Assembly (NCBI GenBank): GCA_009783885.1
Contig: WRCN01000004.1
Coordinates: 1 to 64,000, forward strand
Source: Bacteroidales bacterium
GTDB lineage: Bacteria > Bacteroidota > Bacteroidia > Bacteroidales > P3
Reading direction: 5' to 3'
DNA: 64,000 bases
The translations under genes and the position numbers were made by a program. Of the stretch, positions 45,389 through 54,588 are shown one piece after another; the first letter of the stretch is position 1; every line of letters begins with the position of its first letter. The notes beneath the pieces were generated by a model. The model did no database searches. It had not been told where the DNA came from and saw only the letters and a program-made list of their open reading frames with translations.

Positions 45389-45514
45389 CGTCGAGAAAAA
45401 AGGGGGGTGAACAAAATGTACCAAAATGTGAAAAAATGTGTCAAAAAAGCAAATTTTTACCCATTTTTCAAAGCAAAAAAAAAGAGAAATCGTGTTGATT
45501 TCCCTTTGAAAATT

Positions 45515-45691
45515 TCAAGTTATGTGAAGATATTTTTTGACGTGCTGGTACGTAACTATGTCTACGCTGTATTGCTCTTTGATGTTTTCGAGCAACGCTT
45601 TCGAATAACGTCGTCCGGTGTTTGTAATACTCATTAAATCCTTTACTCTCATAACAGTCGTTTCACTTGGCGAAGCTGCGACTTTGTTCAT
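45515..45691 (-). CDS. Small putative DNA-binding regulator
   Basis: A 58-residue frame (MNKVAASPSETTVMRVKDLM at the start, TYQHVKKYLHIT at the end) too short for a 60-residue ORF cut-off. The charged helical pattern and TYQHVKKYL ending resemble small helix-turn-helix or excisionase-like proteins. It has its own promoter (TAACTTTG at 45747-45754) and sits just upstream of the phage-like operon promoter, where a regulator would be expected. An inner ATG at about 45652 is possible. The family is not established. Confidence 0.5.
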   Translation of the reverse strand: MNKVAASPSETTVMRVKDLMSITNTGRRYSKALLENIKEQYSVDIVTYQHVKKYLHIT

Positions 45692-45746
45692 GGATTTGGG
45701 TGTTTATGATGTGTTTTTTAGGTGTTAAATTTTGTAAATGAATTTG

Positions 45747-45754
45747 CAAAGTTA
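45747..45754 (-). promoter_or_regulatory. -7 element of the small regulator gene
   Basis: The minus strand reads TAACTTTG in a gcaaagttacg context, 56 bases upstream of the ATG at 45691. Confidence 0.6.
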
Positions 45755-45829
45755 CGAAAAAAATTGAAAATGTTAAAATTTATTTCTGAATAAGCAAAAT
45801 TGCGTCAACAAAACATACAAAGAATACTA

Positions 45830-47275
45830 TTATCTGTGAACAATAACTGTATTATCACGAATATCTATTAGTGATAAATACCTATATTTATAAATAGTCA
45901 TATATAAATCTCTAATTTCATAAATATAGCTCATTTCCGTTCTTATCATTTGAGTTTTTGCTTGCACGAAATTTTGTATATCTATTCGTCCATGTTCTAC
46001 ATTAATTTTCAATAATTCTATTCTCCTGTCTAACAAATTTATTAATTCTTGACTACGGGCAATATTTCGTATAGCATGCGACACATATTTTAATTCTCGT
46101 TTGTATCTGGAGAGAGCTTGGCTTTCTATTTCAGCATTGTGTAAGTCTATTTTTTTTATTTCTTGTTCTAATATTCTTCGTTGGATTTTATTGTGTCCCC
46201 AATCTAAAATAGTGAAAGATAAAGAGACACTCGCACTCATTTGGCGATTCATGTTATTTGTAATATACCTTATATAATCTGCTTGAGAATTAAAGCCTCC
46301 ACCTAAAGATACAGATAATGTCGGCCTAGATGCCAATTTTAACTGTTGTGCTTTTTGGTCAAATAATAAATTGGTATAATTATTGTTCAATTGCCCATTA
46401 TAATATAGTGCATTTTCAATAATCTGGTTGAAATCAAAATTAAAATGATAAGTAGATAATATATCAAAATTAAAGTCTGCAACAATTTGAGTTTGCTCCG
46501 GTATATCAAGAAATTTTTTTAAACGCTCTTTCATCTCCTCTATATAAACATTGTTAACGTTATCTAATGCCTTATAATATTCAATTTTTGCATCTAGATA
46601 ATCCTCTTCCGATATACGTTTTTCGGCAAACCAGGCTTTAGCTTTTTCGTAAACATATTCAGAAAATTCTAGTATAGACCTATTTAAATCAACTTTTCTT
46701 TGTTCAACAACCAAGTTAAAAAATAACTCTACTACCTGTTGATTTATAACTTCTATAGATTGATAGTGTTGGATATAATTGATTTGCCTTTTTAAATCAT
46801 TAAGTTTTACATTCCATTTATATTCATTATATCTCGAAATGCGTTGCGAGTACGAAATGTTTAGGGCATTAAACCCATATGAAGTATTTCTATTTGGTTC
46901 AAAGTTGTCTAATCTATTTAGGCTAGAAGAAACAGATATTGAACCTCCGGTAAACGGTAAGAGTTGAGACAAACTAAGCCCTGCACTACTTGTAGAATTA
47001 AAGCGATTTAAAAATTTGTCGCTTCCATCAGGTTGAGTTACGATAGATATGCTATTGCTTATTGGGAAAGAGCCTGACATATTCAATGTTGGTAAACGAG
47101 TTATTCTAAATAATTCATAGTTGTACTCATTAATTAGAGAATCAATCTGTACAATCTGATAGCTTTTTGACATGTGGGATAAAGAAATTGCATTATCCAA
47201 TGTTAATTTCAAATTTTGTGCAATCAAATTATTGGAGATTAACACAAAAAGGATTAAAAATTTATTCATTTTCAT
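45830..47275 (-). CDS. TolC-like outer-membrane channel protein of the secretion operon
   Basis: The ATG at 47275 gives 481 residues with a signal peptide (MKMNKFLILFVLISNN, ending IAQ); ATGs at 47284 and 47269 are alternatives. It has the helical repeats of the outer-membrane-factor family (SIEVINQQVVELFFNLV, AKAWFAEKRISEEDYLDAK) and two beta-rich insert regions, and the length is typical. It forms the outer-membrane pore of a type I secretion or peptide-export complex with the HlyD-like and ABC proteins at the other end of the operon. It overlaps the Nudix/RNA-ligase gene. Confidence 0.85.
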   Translation of the reverse strand: MKMNKFLILFVLISNNLIAQNLKLTLDNAISLSHMSKSYQIVQIDSLINEYNYELFRITRLPTLNMSGSFPISNSISIVTQPDGSDKFLNRFNSTSSAGLSLSQLLPFTGGSISVSSSLNRLDNFEPNRNTSYGFNALNISYSQRISRYNEYKWNVKLNDLKRQINYIQHYQSIEVINQQVVELFFNLVVEQRKVDLNRSILEFSEYVYEKAKAWFAEKRISEEDYLDAKIEYYKALDNVNNVYIEEMKERLKKFLDIPEQTQIVADFNFDILSTYHFNFDFNQIIENALYYNGQLNNNYTNLLFDQKAQQLKLASRPTLSVSLGGGFNSQADYIRYITNNMNRQMSASVSLSFTILDWGHNKIQRRILEQEIKKIDLHNAEIESQALSRYKRELKYVSHAIRNIARSQELINLLDRRIELLKINVEHGRIDIQNFVQAKTQMIRTEMSYIYEIRDLYMTIYKYRYLSLIDIRDNTVIVHR

Positions 47276-48392
47276 GTGCTTCATAATATTTTAGCATATA
47301 GTTTTTCATATAAGATTGAAATTTTATTTTTATTCTGAATCCATTCAAAAATCTAATTACATACCCTTCTTCATTTTCAATATCAATTTCATGGAGTTCG
47401 TTGATATTACTATTTACTTCAACCTTTCTAACTTTTGGAAATGGTAAATTCGTGAGATAATCTAATGGTATATCTATGTTATTTTTATTATCAAATGCAC
47501 CTATTAAAAAAAGGTCGGTAGTATTTTTATAATCTATAACAAATCGGCTTTCAGGATAGATTATTTCAAAGAAATATGAATAATCCTTATTTAGATTAAT
47601 TAAAGAGTCAGCATAATTTGTATATAACATCATAGTTGCTTTGAGTGCTTGTGGTAGAACAAAAGAACTTCTTGTTGTAATAAATGGCATTTCGTTTACC
47701 CAATACAGAATTCCTAAAGCGCCGTCTTTCTTTTCTAATATTTCATAGTCTTCATCAGGTATAAAACCATCATAAATCTGATGATATTCAAAAAATTTCT
47801 TTAGTGGTTTTGCTATAACATTATTGCTTGCATCTAAAATGATTCCTCGCGCCCAAAGAGTAATTTCATTCCAATACTCTTCTTTTTTACACTTATCAGT
47901 GTAGTTATAGATGTATAAATTTTGTGAAGGATGTTTTTCCCGAGTTAGATAGTCATTCAATAGTAGAAAATTGAGCATTCTGGGCTCTACATAGTTGTTT
48001 CTCAAATGAAATAATATACTCAACTGTGATATTTGGATAGAATTTACAGCATCGCGATGTTCTACAAAGCCAGCCCAAGTAATTTCAGATGTATCTAGTG
48101 GCTTTATAGTGGGCTCAACAACACATTTTAATTTTACAATGTAATAGATTATACGCCGTTGAAATTTCTCATTATTGATATTTATAACATGAGGAGTGGT
48201 ATCAATTTCATCACGATGAACTAACAATCCTGTTTCTTCATAAGTTTCTCTTATGGCAGCATCAAGAAATGGCTCATTATCATGAATAAATCCTTTAGGA
48301 ATAGACATGTGGCATCTGCTGTTATCGTATTGTTGTTGGACTAAAAGTATTTTGTCTTGAAATACTACCATTAAACCTGCTGAAACTCTCAT
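47262..48392 (-). CDS. Nudix hydrolase fused to a T4 Rnl1-type RNA ligase
   Basis: In the 376-residue protein a perfect Nudix box spans residues 34-56 (G34, E40, R48, E49, E52, E53, G55). A ligase domain follows: ARGIILDASNNVIAKPLKKF, nucleotidyl Lys221 in EKKDG, motif III YFFEIIYPESRFVI, motif IIIa LFLIGAF, motif IV EEGYVIRF and motif V KIKF. T4 Rnl1 repairs tRNA cut by anticodon nucleases. The Nudix half could trim 5' ends or hydrolyse a nucleotide by-product (inference). Both catalytic halves look intact. The gene is 11 bases downstream of a second RNA ligase and overlaps the TolC-like gene, so it is part of the secretion operon. Confidence 0.85.
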   Translation of the reverse strand: MRVSAGLMVVFQDKILLVQQQYDNSRCHMSIPKGFIHDNEPFLDAAIRETYEETGLLVHRDEIDTTPHVININNEKFQRRIIYYIVKLKCVVEPTIKPLDTSEITWAGFVEHRDAVNSIQISQLSILFHLRNNYVEPRMLNFLLLNDYLTREKHPSQNLYIYNYTDKCKKEEYWNEITLWARGIILDASNNVIAKPLKKFFEYHQIYDGFIPDEDYEILEKKDGALGILYWVNEMPFITTRSSFVLPQALKATMMLYTNYADSLINLNKDYSYFFEIIYPESRFVIDYKNTTDLFLIGAFDNKNNIDIPLDYLTNLPFPKVRKVEVNSNINELHEIDIENEEGYVIRFLNGFRIKIKFQSYMKNYMLKYYEAHENE

Positions 48393-48403
48393 GGTAATGA
48401 TGT

Positions 48404-49507
48404 TTATTTGAAATGTTTTATGTATCTATCTTCCCATTTCCACACGACTGTTTCGTAGATATGTGATTGTTCGAATCGTTCATCAAAATCAAAATACTCT
48501 ATAGAATGCTCTGGCTTTACTAAATCCCATGATTTTTTCAACTTGTATTCAGACAATATTCGTTCAGCCTGTTGGGTCAACCAATAATCTAACCCCATTA
48601 AATAATAAAAATCCGGAATATTTTGCTTTATAGTGAATAAATTATCATCACCAGCTTTTAGAGCAGTCCAGATGTCAATTGTGGAGATAGGATGTACATT
48701 TTTTTTTAAAATTTCGGTTAGCTTAGCCCTTTTTATCATAGAAATTTGATCTTTTTTTACAAAAAAATCTAAGAGTTTATGAGCTTCTTTATACCAAGGA
48801 AATTTTAGCTTCATCATTTGGCCATCTTCAAAATGTATGACAAAACCTTCTTGATTAGGGAGGTCTAAATTCACTAAATCATCAAAGTTATTAATATGTC
48901 CAAATTCATCAGTATAATCCTTACATAAAGGAAATCCCACATCCGGCAATGATTTTTGCACACCTGTTGATTTATCTATCATTCCGATAAGGACAAGTTC
49001 TCTTCTTTGACCATAATCAATTAATACTTTTGTTTCCGGATAAATTGCTTCGAAAACATAAGTGTAGTTTTTATCGAATTTGTCAAATAAATGTTGGTAT
49101 TTCCCATATAAAAGTTTGGTTGCTTCTACTGCCTTGATATTAGTAAACGACCTTTGAGTTGCCAAATAAGGTTTATCATTAATCCAATATAACGTAACCA
49201 TAGTCCCATCAATTTTTTCAAGTATACGAAATTTACATTTAGGAATTTTCAGTACCTTATTCTCGCTTAAAAGAACTGTATTTTTCGATAAGTATTGTCT
49301 ATATGTCCAAAACTTTGGGAACGGTCTTTCTACAACATCTCCAAACTCATTAAGTATTATTCCTCTACAATGTACACTTATTTCATCCCATTTTGTTTCA
49401 CTGTTTAGTGCATATCCATAAAGATATAGTTCTTCCGAAGGATGTTTTTCACAACAGATATTTTTATCTTGAACATATTTTTCAAGTACTTTTAGATCAA
49501 AATTCAT
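48404..49507 (-). CDS. T4 Rnl1-type RNA ligase
   Basis: I use the ATG at 49507 (367 residues). Signature elements in order: HCRGIILNEFGD, PFPKFWTY, nucleotidyl Lys98 in LEKIDGTMV, motif III YVFEAIYPETKVLIDYG, motif IIIa LVLIGMID, motif IV NQEGFVIHF and motif V KLKFPWY. All groups match the RNA_lig_T4_1 family, so an adenylylated-lysine ligase activity is expected. The C-terminal 130 residues are helical, as in Rnl1. It is paralogous to the ligase half of the following gene. It overlaps the upstream unknown gene by 11 bases and shares its promoter at 50858-50865. Confidence 0.88.
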   Translation of the reverse strand: MNFDLKVLEKYVQDKNICCEKHPSEELYLYGYALNSETKWDEISVHCRGIILNEFGDVVERPFPKFWTYRQYLSKNTVLLSENKVLKIPKCKFRILEKIDGTMVTLYWINDKPYLATQRSFTNIKAVEATKLLYGKYQHLFDKFDKNYTYVFEAIYPETKVLIDYGQRRELVLIGMIDKSTGVQKSLPDVGFPLCKDYTDEFGHINNFDDLVNLDLPNQEGFVIHFEDGQMMKLKFPWYKEAHKLLDFFVKKDQISMIKRAKLTEILKKNVHPISTIDIWTALKAGDDNLFTIKQNIPDFYYLMGLDYWLTQQAERILSEYKLKKSWDLVKPEHSIEYFDFDERFEQSHIYETVVWKWEDRYIKHFK

Positions 49508-50810
49508 TGTTGGCAAGATATTTTATTGTAAATGGTATAAATGCTTTATAGTATAATGGGATATCAAAGCAATTCAGAATATGTTTGTAATATTCAATAA
49601 AAAATAATGCTTTAAGATTGACCTGTAATGATGGATATTGTGAAATATGAGTAGACTCCCAAACGGTATTGTTTGATATATTTGATAGTATTGATAAGTA
49701 AGGACTCATATCATCGTCTTCAAGCATTTTGCTCTCCCATTTTTTGATAAATTCAGAGTAGTTAACATGTAAGTTAGGGTATATATTCTTTGCTAATAAA
49801 TTATATTCTCGTTCTATTTTATCTTTTACAGAAGAAACGATACCGCCATCAAGCAAATTAAATGTTAAGGGAGCCACACTACATGGCAGTAACATATTGT
49901 ATAGTTCATCATTTACTTTAAAAAAATCTTCTTTACTATCAAAATAATACACTGCTGACGCTAAAAGGTAGTAGATTAACAATGCTACACCGTTGTTGTC
50001 TTCTAAAGGTTTTTCTGAATAATCGACAACAACATCTTCTGATATTTTAGATAAAATTTTGTACGTGTCATCTCTTAAATTAGGAGCCATAGAATCAATT
50101 AAACCCAAAGGCCTTTTGTAGGGTATAATTATTTTGTGTAGTTTATAATCCGAGACTTTAGTATATAATTCTTTCTGTAATGTTAGCAACATCTCATTTC
50201 TTTTTACAGGCTCTACAAAATAAGTCAATTCAATCATCAGGTTATTTTCATCATGGCTTTGACGTTTTGTTTGTAATATAAAATTTGCCTCATGCAAATA
50301 CTGCTTGATAAACTTTGACAAAGGAAAAAAAACACGATTTATAAAAGTTTGCAAATCTGAGTTGTCCATATATAGCATTGAAAAGCTATCTTTTCCGTCA
50401 TCCGAGTTGGATTCTTCAAATAGGCACTGTGAACTTTCTACCGCTTTATCCATTTGATTTAAATCATACGCTATAATGGATTGTGCAGCTAATTGAGCCA
50501 TAGGAGCAATTGATAGGTCATCTTTAATAAATATGGCGTTAGATACCATTTCTCCAAAAAGTAAATCACGACTTAATAAAAATTTATAAAAATCCGTTAA
50601 TGGTAGTTTTATAATTTTATATGCAATGTTTTCAGAAATAATGGTACTTTCAGAAGGATTAACATCTTCAACATATATTGTTACAATCGCTATAACTTCT
50701 GTGTTTTTCAATCTTACTAAAAACACTGTTGAAGCATCAAAATAATTGCGTTTTTTACAATAATCTACTATTTGCTTTACATTATTTGTAGAGATATTAT
50801 AGCTTTTCAT
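49497..50810 (-). CDS. Unknown protein, possible degenerate nucleotidyltransferase relative
   Basis: A 437-residue protein with no signal peptide and no recognised domain. Its first 115 residues show a strand-helix order (VFLVRLKNTEVIAIVTIYV, SENIAYKIIKLPLT, SNAIFIKDD) resembling the corresponding region of the nucleotidyltransferase at 56141-57715 (DVILVSKLTNRVIYETVVY, FKKGIIILDD), but the GS and DxD catalytic groups are absent. The rest is helical. It could be an inactive partner of that enzyme (weak inference). It is co-translated with the RNA ligase gene. Confidence 0.6.
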   Translation of the reverse strand: MKSYNISTNNVKQIVDYCKKRNYFDASTVFLVRLKNTEVIAIVTIYVEDVNPSESTIISENIAYKIIKLPLTDFYKFLLSRDLLFGEMVSNAIFIKDDLSIAPMAQLAAQSIIAYDLNQMDKAVESSQCLFEESNSDDGKDSFSMLYMDNSDLQTFINRVFFPLSKFIKQYLHEANFILQTKRQSHDENNLMIELTYFVEPVKRNEMLLTLQKELYTKVSDYKLHKIIIPYKRPLGLIDSMAPNLRDDTYKILSKISEDVVVDYSEKPLEDNNGVALLIYYLLASAVYYFDSKEDFFKVNDELYNMLLPCSVAPLTFNLLDGGIVSSVKDKIEREYNLLAKNIYPNLHVNYSEFIKKWESKMLEDDDMSPYLSILSNISNNTVWESTHISQYPSLQVNLKALFFIEYYKHILNCFDIPLYYKAFIPFTIKYLANNEF

Positions 50811-50857
50811 GATTTTATGACTATAGATTAAAATAGAAGGTTTCTCCTAATTTTTTG

Positions 50858-50865
50858 CAAATATA
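50858..50865 (-). promoter_or_regulatory. Internal -7 element before the RNA-ligase genes
   Basis: The minus strand reads TATATTTG in the 77-base gap between the HlyD-like gene and the unknown gene at 50810, giving the ligase part of the operon a possible independent promoter. Confidence 0.5.
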
Positions 50866-50887
50866 CGCATAAGTTTTGATATATTTA

Positions 50888-52225
50888 TTACAATTGAAAA
50901 AATGGTTTCTTGGAAGACGTTTCTGGCTCTTCTATTCGTTTCTTAGAGGGATTTAACAAAATATAAATATGATGAAAAATTTTAGTGAGTAAACGTTTGT
51001 TTCCTGTAATAATTTCTGCTTGCCCGTACATTGTTTCGGCAAATGACAACGTATGATTAGTTGAACTTACAAGTCCATTCGGGAGGGCAATATAAACTAT
51101 ATAACTCCTATCTACTGAATTTAATGATATAGAGGATACAGCACCTTCTAACACACCAAACTCCTGATATGGGTAGAGATCTATTTTTAAATTTGTCGAT
51201 TGTCCTACAGCAACTTTTCCTGCTCCTACAGAAGGCAATATAGCAATTGCATAGAAAGAGTTATCTTCATAAATCACATTAAAAACGGGTTCTCCAACAC
51301 TTACAAAAGAGTTATTATGCAACAAATTAGCATATTCTACCGTTCCTTGTTGGGACGACATAAATACGTATTGCTTTTCCCATTCTCTAATACCTGCAAT
51401 TAAATTATGATATGACTCTATTAGTTTAAGGTGGCCATTATTCAGCTCTATTTCGTACTCGTTCATAGCACTTCGTATTCTTAATCTTGAGTCAGTTATC
51501 GATCGATTTTTACTTTCAATTTCAGAACGGATGGATATAGTAGTACGCTCACTATTTAACAATGTCAAATACGTATTATCATGAGCATACTCAAGAATTG
51601 CCATTTGGCTCAAAAGGATAGAGTCAGTCCGAAATCGCTGATAAAAAATCTCATGTTGAATTATATGATTAGCTAAAATTTGCTCTTGTGTGATGATATA
51701 TAAAGAATCATTATAAATTTTTTGATACAATAATTTGATTTCATAGGTATACTTATTGTCATTTAATAAGAATTCATAATTTAACAATGCTTCTTTGAAA
51801 CGAAAGTATAAAGGTTCTATTTCTCCCAAATATAATACGTTGTGGCGTATACTATCTACCGATATTGTGTATGCATGGGTATGAATATTAAATTGAGATA
51901 AGATCTCTTTTAATAATTTAATATCATTTGGATTAGCTGGGTTTTCAATGACTGCTATATATTCGTTAGGCTCAAATAGATGCGGAAGTTGAGATTTTAG
52001 AAGTATCAATTTTCCATTGGAATTTGCGTTCAAAATATTAGGCGGTGAAGTCGAAGTAACACGTACCTCCGCAATTACCTTGTCGGGTGCATGAATTACA
52101 ATACCTAATGCTATAAGTATTCCTATAAACATAACTAATCCCAAAACAATTACCGAAGTATAGTTATCGGGGATACGCCGTATTATTCCTCTATATTCTT
52201 GGCTCTGTGTTAACTTCGTTTCCAT
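50888..52225 (-). CDS. HlyD-like periplasmic adaptor (membrane fusion protein)
   Basis: The 445-residue protein has one membrane helix (SVIVLGLVMFIGILIALGIVI at about 24-45), a biotinyl/lipoyl-like start (VIAEVRVTSTSPPNILN), a long helical hairpin and a C-terminal beta-barrel part (VGEPVFNVIYEDNSFYAIAIL, VAVGQSTNLKIDLYP). This is the adaptor of type I and bacteriocin exporters, linking the ABC transporter to the TolC-like channel. Its start overlaps the ABC gene by 35 bases. Confidence 0.85.
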   Translation of the reverse strand: METKLTQSQEYRGIIRRIPDNYTSVIVLGLVMFIGILIALGIVIHAPDKVIAEVRVTSTSPPNILNANSNGKLILLKSQLPHLFEPNEYIAVIENPANPNDIKLLKEILSQFNIHTHAYTISVDSIRHNVLYLGEIEPLYFRFKEALLNYEFLLNDNKYTYEIKLLYQKIYNDSLYIITQEQILANHIIQHEIFYQRFRTDSILLSQMAILEYAHDNTYLTLLNSERTTISIRSEIESKNRSITDSRLRIRSAMNEYEIELNNGHLKLIESYHNLIAGIREWEKQYVFMSSQQGTVEYANLLHNNSFVSVGEPVFNVIYEDNSFYAIAILPSVGAGKVAVGQSTNLKIDLYPYQEFGVLEGAVSSISLNSVDRSYIVYIALPNGLVSSTNHTLSFAETMYGQAEIITGNKRLLTKIFHHIYILLNPSKKRIEEPETSSKKPFFQL

Positions 52226-54434
52226 TCCAACGACTATTTAATTGTCCCTCAAAAAGATTATAATATTCTTTTTTAGATTTCATTAATAATTCATGATTTC
52301 CAACTTCAACCACTTGTCCTTTCTTCAATACAATGATGTTGTCAGCATTAATCACAGAAGATAATCTATGAGCGGCTATAACTACTGTTTTATCTAACAA
52401 ATTATTTTGGATACAATTTACTATGCTATTTTCATTCCTTGAATCCAACGCACTGGTTACTTCATCTAAAAATAAGTAATCAGGCTCATTATATATTGCC
52501 CTTGCAAATAAAATACGTTGCTTTTGACCTTCACTAACTCCTCTGCCATTTTCTCCTATCATAGTGTCATAGCCGCCGGGCATTGCTTCTATCTCGTCCT
52601 TGACGTTGGCTATCGAAATGGCATTTAACAACTTCTCCTTGTCAAATTCTCTTCCAAAAACAATATTGTTCGTAATTGTATCTTTTAGCAAAGTGCTTTC
52701 TTGTGTGATTATCCCGCAACGCTCTCGCCATGCATCTACAGAAAAAGATGATAATCTCAGTTTCCCTGATGATAGGTAACCATTAGACGGAACATAAAGT
52801 TGCATTAACAATTTAATGATAGTCGATTTTCCTGAACCACTCTCTCCAACCAAAGCAGTTACTTTTCCTTTAGGAATACACAATGAAATATTTTTTAAAA
52901 CATATTCTTCATTAACGGAATATTTGTAATAAATATTGTTCAGCCATAAATTATTGCTTAGATCTATTACTTTTTCAGTTTCTTTAAAGTCGGCATTTTC
53001 GGGTTTTGCCTTTCTCACTTCTAATGTACGTGTATAACTAATAAAAGCGAGCTGCCAAGAAATAATAAAGTTAATAATATTTTCGACAGGCATTTTTAAT
53101 TGACCAAGAATATACTGTACAGCTATCATCATACCAATAGTCATTTCTCCGTCTATCACAGCTATTGCAGCTACATAAATTAGCATTGCATCTCTAACCG
53201 TGGAAATAAGATTCGATCCAACACCTTGAATTTGGTCAACGCGAAGTAGTTTTATTTGAGTTTTATAAAGCCCTACTTGTATTTTTTCCCACTTCCAGCG
53301 CATTGGTTGACCATAATTATAACTTTTGATGTCTAATATTTTTGATAACAGTTCCATCCAATGACTATTATTAGAAGCAAGGTAAGAAAAATATTTTATA
53401 TCCATTTTCTTTCGTATACTCCAAAATAATAGCACCCAACCTACATATAATAAATTTGCTAAAAAGAATATCCAAAACAACGTAGAATTATAGAGAAAAA
53501 GAATAGTCCCAAAAACCAGTAAGTACAATATAGCAAGTATAGCATTAAATGCAACTCCCATTATCATTGATTCCATGCGCTCAAAATCTTTAGATCGTTG
53601 CAGCAAATCCCCCATGAGCCTTGATTCGTAAAAGGGTAATGGAAGTTTAAAAAGATGGGATAAATAATCCGATAGCATACCAACTTTTACACGTAGTCCA
53701 AAGTGCATATTAATTGCCTGTTTCACCCATGTCCCAAAGGAAGTGCTAAGTCCTAAAACAACTGTCGAGATTAGTAATAAAGTCAGAAAACTGTAATCTT
53801 TCGATGGTATACCGACATCAATAATGGATTGTGTTATAATTGGAAAAATAGCATTTACAACTGTCATAACAACAAGAATGCAAAGTATCTGGACTATATT
53901 TTTTTTGTATGGTTTTATATAGTCCCACATAAAACTCAAAGCCGAGAGATAATTAGATTTTGTTTGAGTTTCGTCAGTTTTGTTAAAACTGGCAGTTGGT
54001 TCACAAACTATACAAACGCCTCTTTTTCCATATTTTTCATGCCTTTCCACATGATCTAACCAGCCTTGTGCAAATTCTTTCAAAGTGTATTTTACCCTAC
54101 CAAGAGCTGGATCTGAAACATAAACATATTTTGGAGTAATCTTATACACTACTACAAAATGCATACCTCTCCAATGAACAACGCAAGGCAACGGAATCTC
54201 GTGCCTGAATTTTCCATAAGAAACTCGAAAAGCAGAACATCTTAGATTTAACTTTTCAGAAGCTTTAATGAAATCATAAACAGAAATACCTTCCTTTCTC
54301 ACTCCGGTAATATCCCTCAGATAATCCATTTCAAAAAAACGACCAAAATATTCACATAGCATCTGCAAACAAGCAGGGCCACAATCTTTGGAGTCATGTT
54401 GAAAAGTATGGGGAAATCGTTTTTTGAAAATCAT
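52191..54434 (-). CDS. C39 peptidase-containing ABC exporter (PCAT)
   Basis: The 747-residue protein has three parts: a C39 cysteine peptidase (Cys in DCGPACLQML, His in MHFVVVYKI, Asp in YVSDPALG), six membrane helices (about 170-450) and an ABC ATPase (Walker A GESGSGKST, signature VSEGQKQRI, Walker B YLFLDEVTSALD). Such exporters cut double-glycine leaders and push the mature peptide through. It is the first gene of the secretion operon, with a good promoter at 54458-54488. The GG-leader protein at 55241-56044 is its likely substrate. Confidence 0.95.
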   Translation of the reverse strand: MIFKKRFPHTFQHDSKDCGPACLQMLCEYFGRFFEMDYLRDITGVRKEGISVYDFIKASEKLNLRCSAFRVSYGKFRHEIPLPCVVHWRGMHFVVVYKITPKYVYVSDPALGRVKYTLKEFAQGWLDHVERHEKYGKRGVCIVCEPTASFNKTDETQTKSNYLSALSFMWDYIKPYKKNIVQILCILVVMTVVNAIFPIITQSIIDVGIPSKDYSFLTLLLISTVVLGLSTSFGTWVKQAINMHFGLRVKVGMLSDYLSHLFKLPLPFYESRLMGDLLQRSKDFERMESMIMGVAFNAILAILYLLVFGTILFLYNSTLFWIFFLANLLYVGWVLLFWSIRKKMDIKYFSYLASNNSHWMELLSKILDIKSYNYGQPMRWKWEKIQVGLYKTQIKLLRVDQIQGVGSNLISTVRDAMLIYVAAIAVIDGEMTIGMMIAVQYILGQLKMPVENIINFIISWQLAFISYTRTLEVRKAKPENADFKETEKVIDLSNNLWLNNIYYKYSVNEEYVLKNISLCIPKGKVTALVGESGSGKSTIIKLLMQLYVPSNGYLSSGKLRLSSFSVDAWRERCGIITQESTLLKDTITNNIVFGREFDKEKLLNAISIANVKDEIEAMPGGYDTMIGENGRGVSEGQKQRILFARAIYNEPDYLFLDEVTSALDSRNENSIVNCIQNNLLDKTVVIAAHRLSSVINADNIIVLKKGQVVEVGNHELLMKSKKEYYNLFEGQLNSRWNGNEVNTEPRI

Positions 54435-54457
54435 AGTTCAGTTTCGTTACAGGCCGA

Positions 54458-54488
54458 CAAAAATACGAAAATAGATTGAATAAAACAA
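54458..54488 (-). promoter_or_regulatory. Promoter of the secretion operon
   Basis: On the minus strand TTG (54486-54488) and TATTTTTG (54458-54465) are separated by exactly 20 bases, matching the Bacteroidota consensus. The -33 part overlaps the stem of the upstream terminator. Confidence 0.7.
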
Positions 54489-54513
54489 GGCGACCATAAA
54501 GCAAGTCGCCTTG
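54486..54513 (-). terminator. Terminator between the cargo genes and the exporter operon
   Basis: A 9-bp stem (caaggcgac at 54486-54494 with gtcgccttg at 54505-54513) is followed on the minus strand by ttttatt. It ends the transcript of the small secreted protein. Confidence 0.75.
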
Positions 54514-54543
54514 TCATTGTAGTTTTGTAGCTGTTGTTCAGCA

Positions 54544-54588
54544 TATTATTCCGTCTATATGGCTTAAACCAACAAAGCAGAAAATGAA
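54544..54588 (-). pseudogene. Remnant of a second nucleotidyltransferase gene start
   Basis: Bases 54544-54562 are identical over 19 bases to 57650-57668, the part of the nucleotidyltransferase gene encoding NHIDGII, and similarity continues (ttaa..aacaaagc) to about 54580. The rest of the gene is missing, so this is a fragment left by duplication or recombination. Confidence 0.65.

Noticed and set aside
45339-45444. Longer N-terminus of the small membrane protein gene
   Set aside because: It would cover the promoter element at 45381-45388 and adds an unrelated aromatic segment; the ATG at 45339 is the better start.
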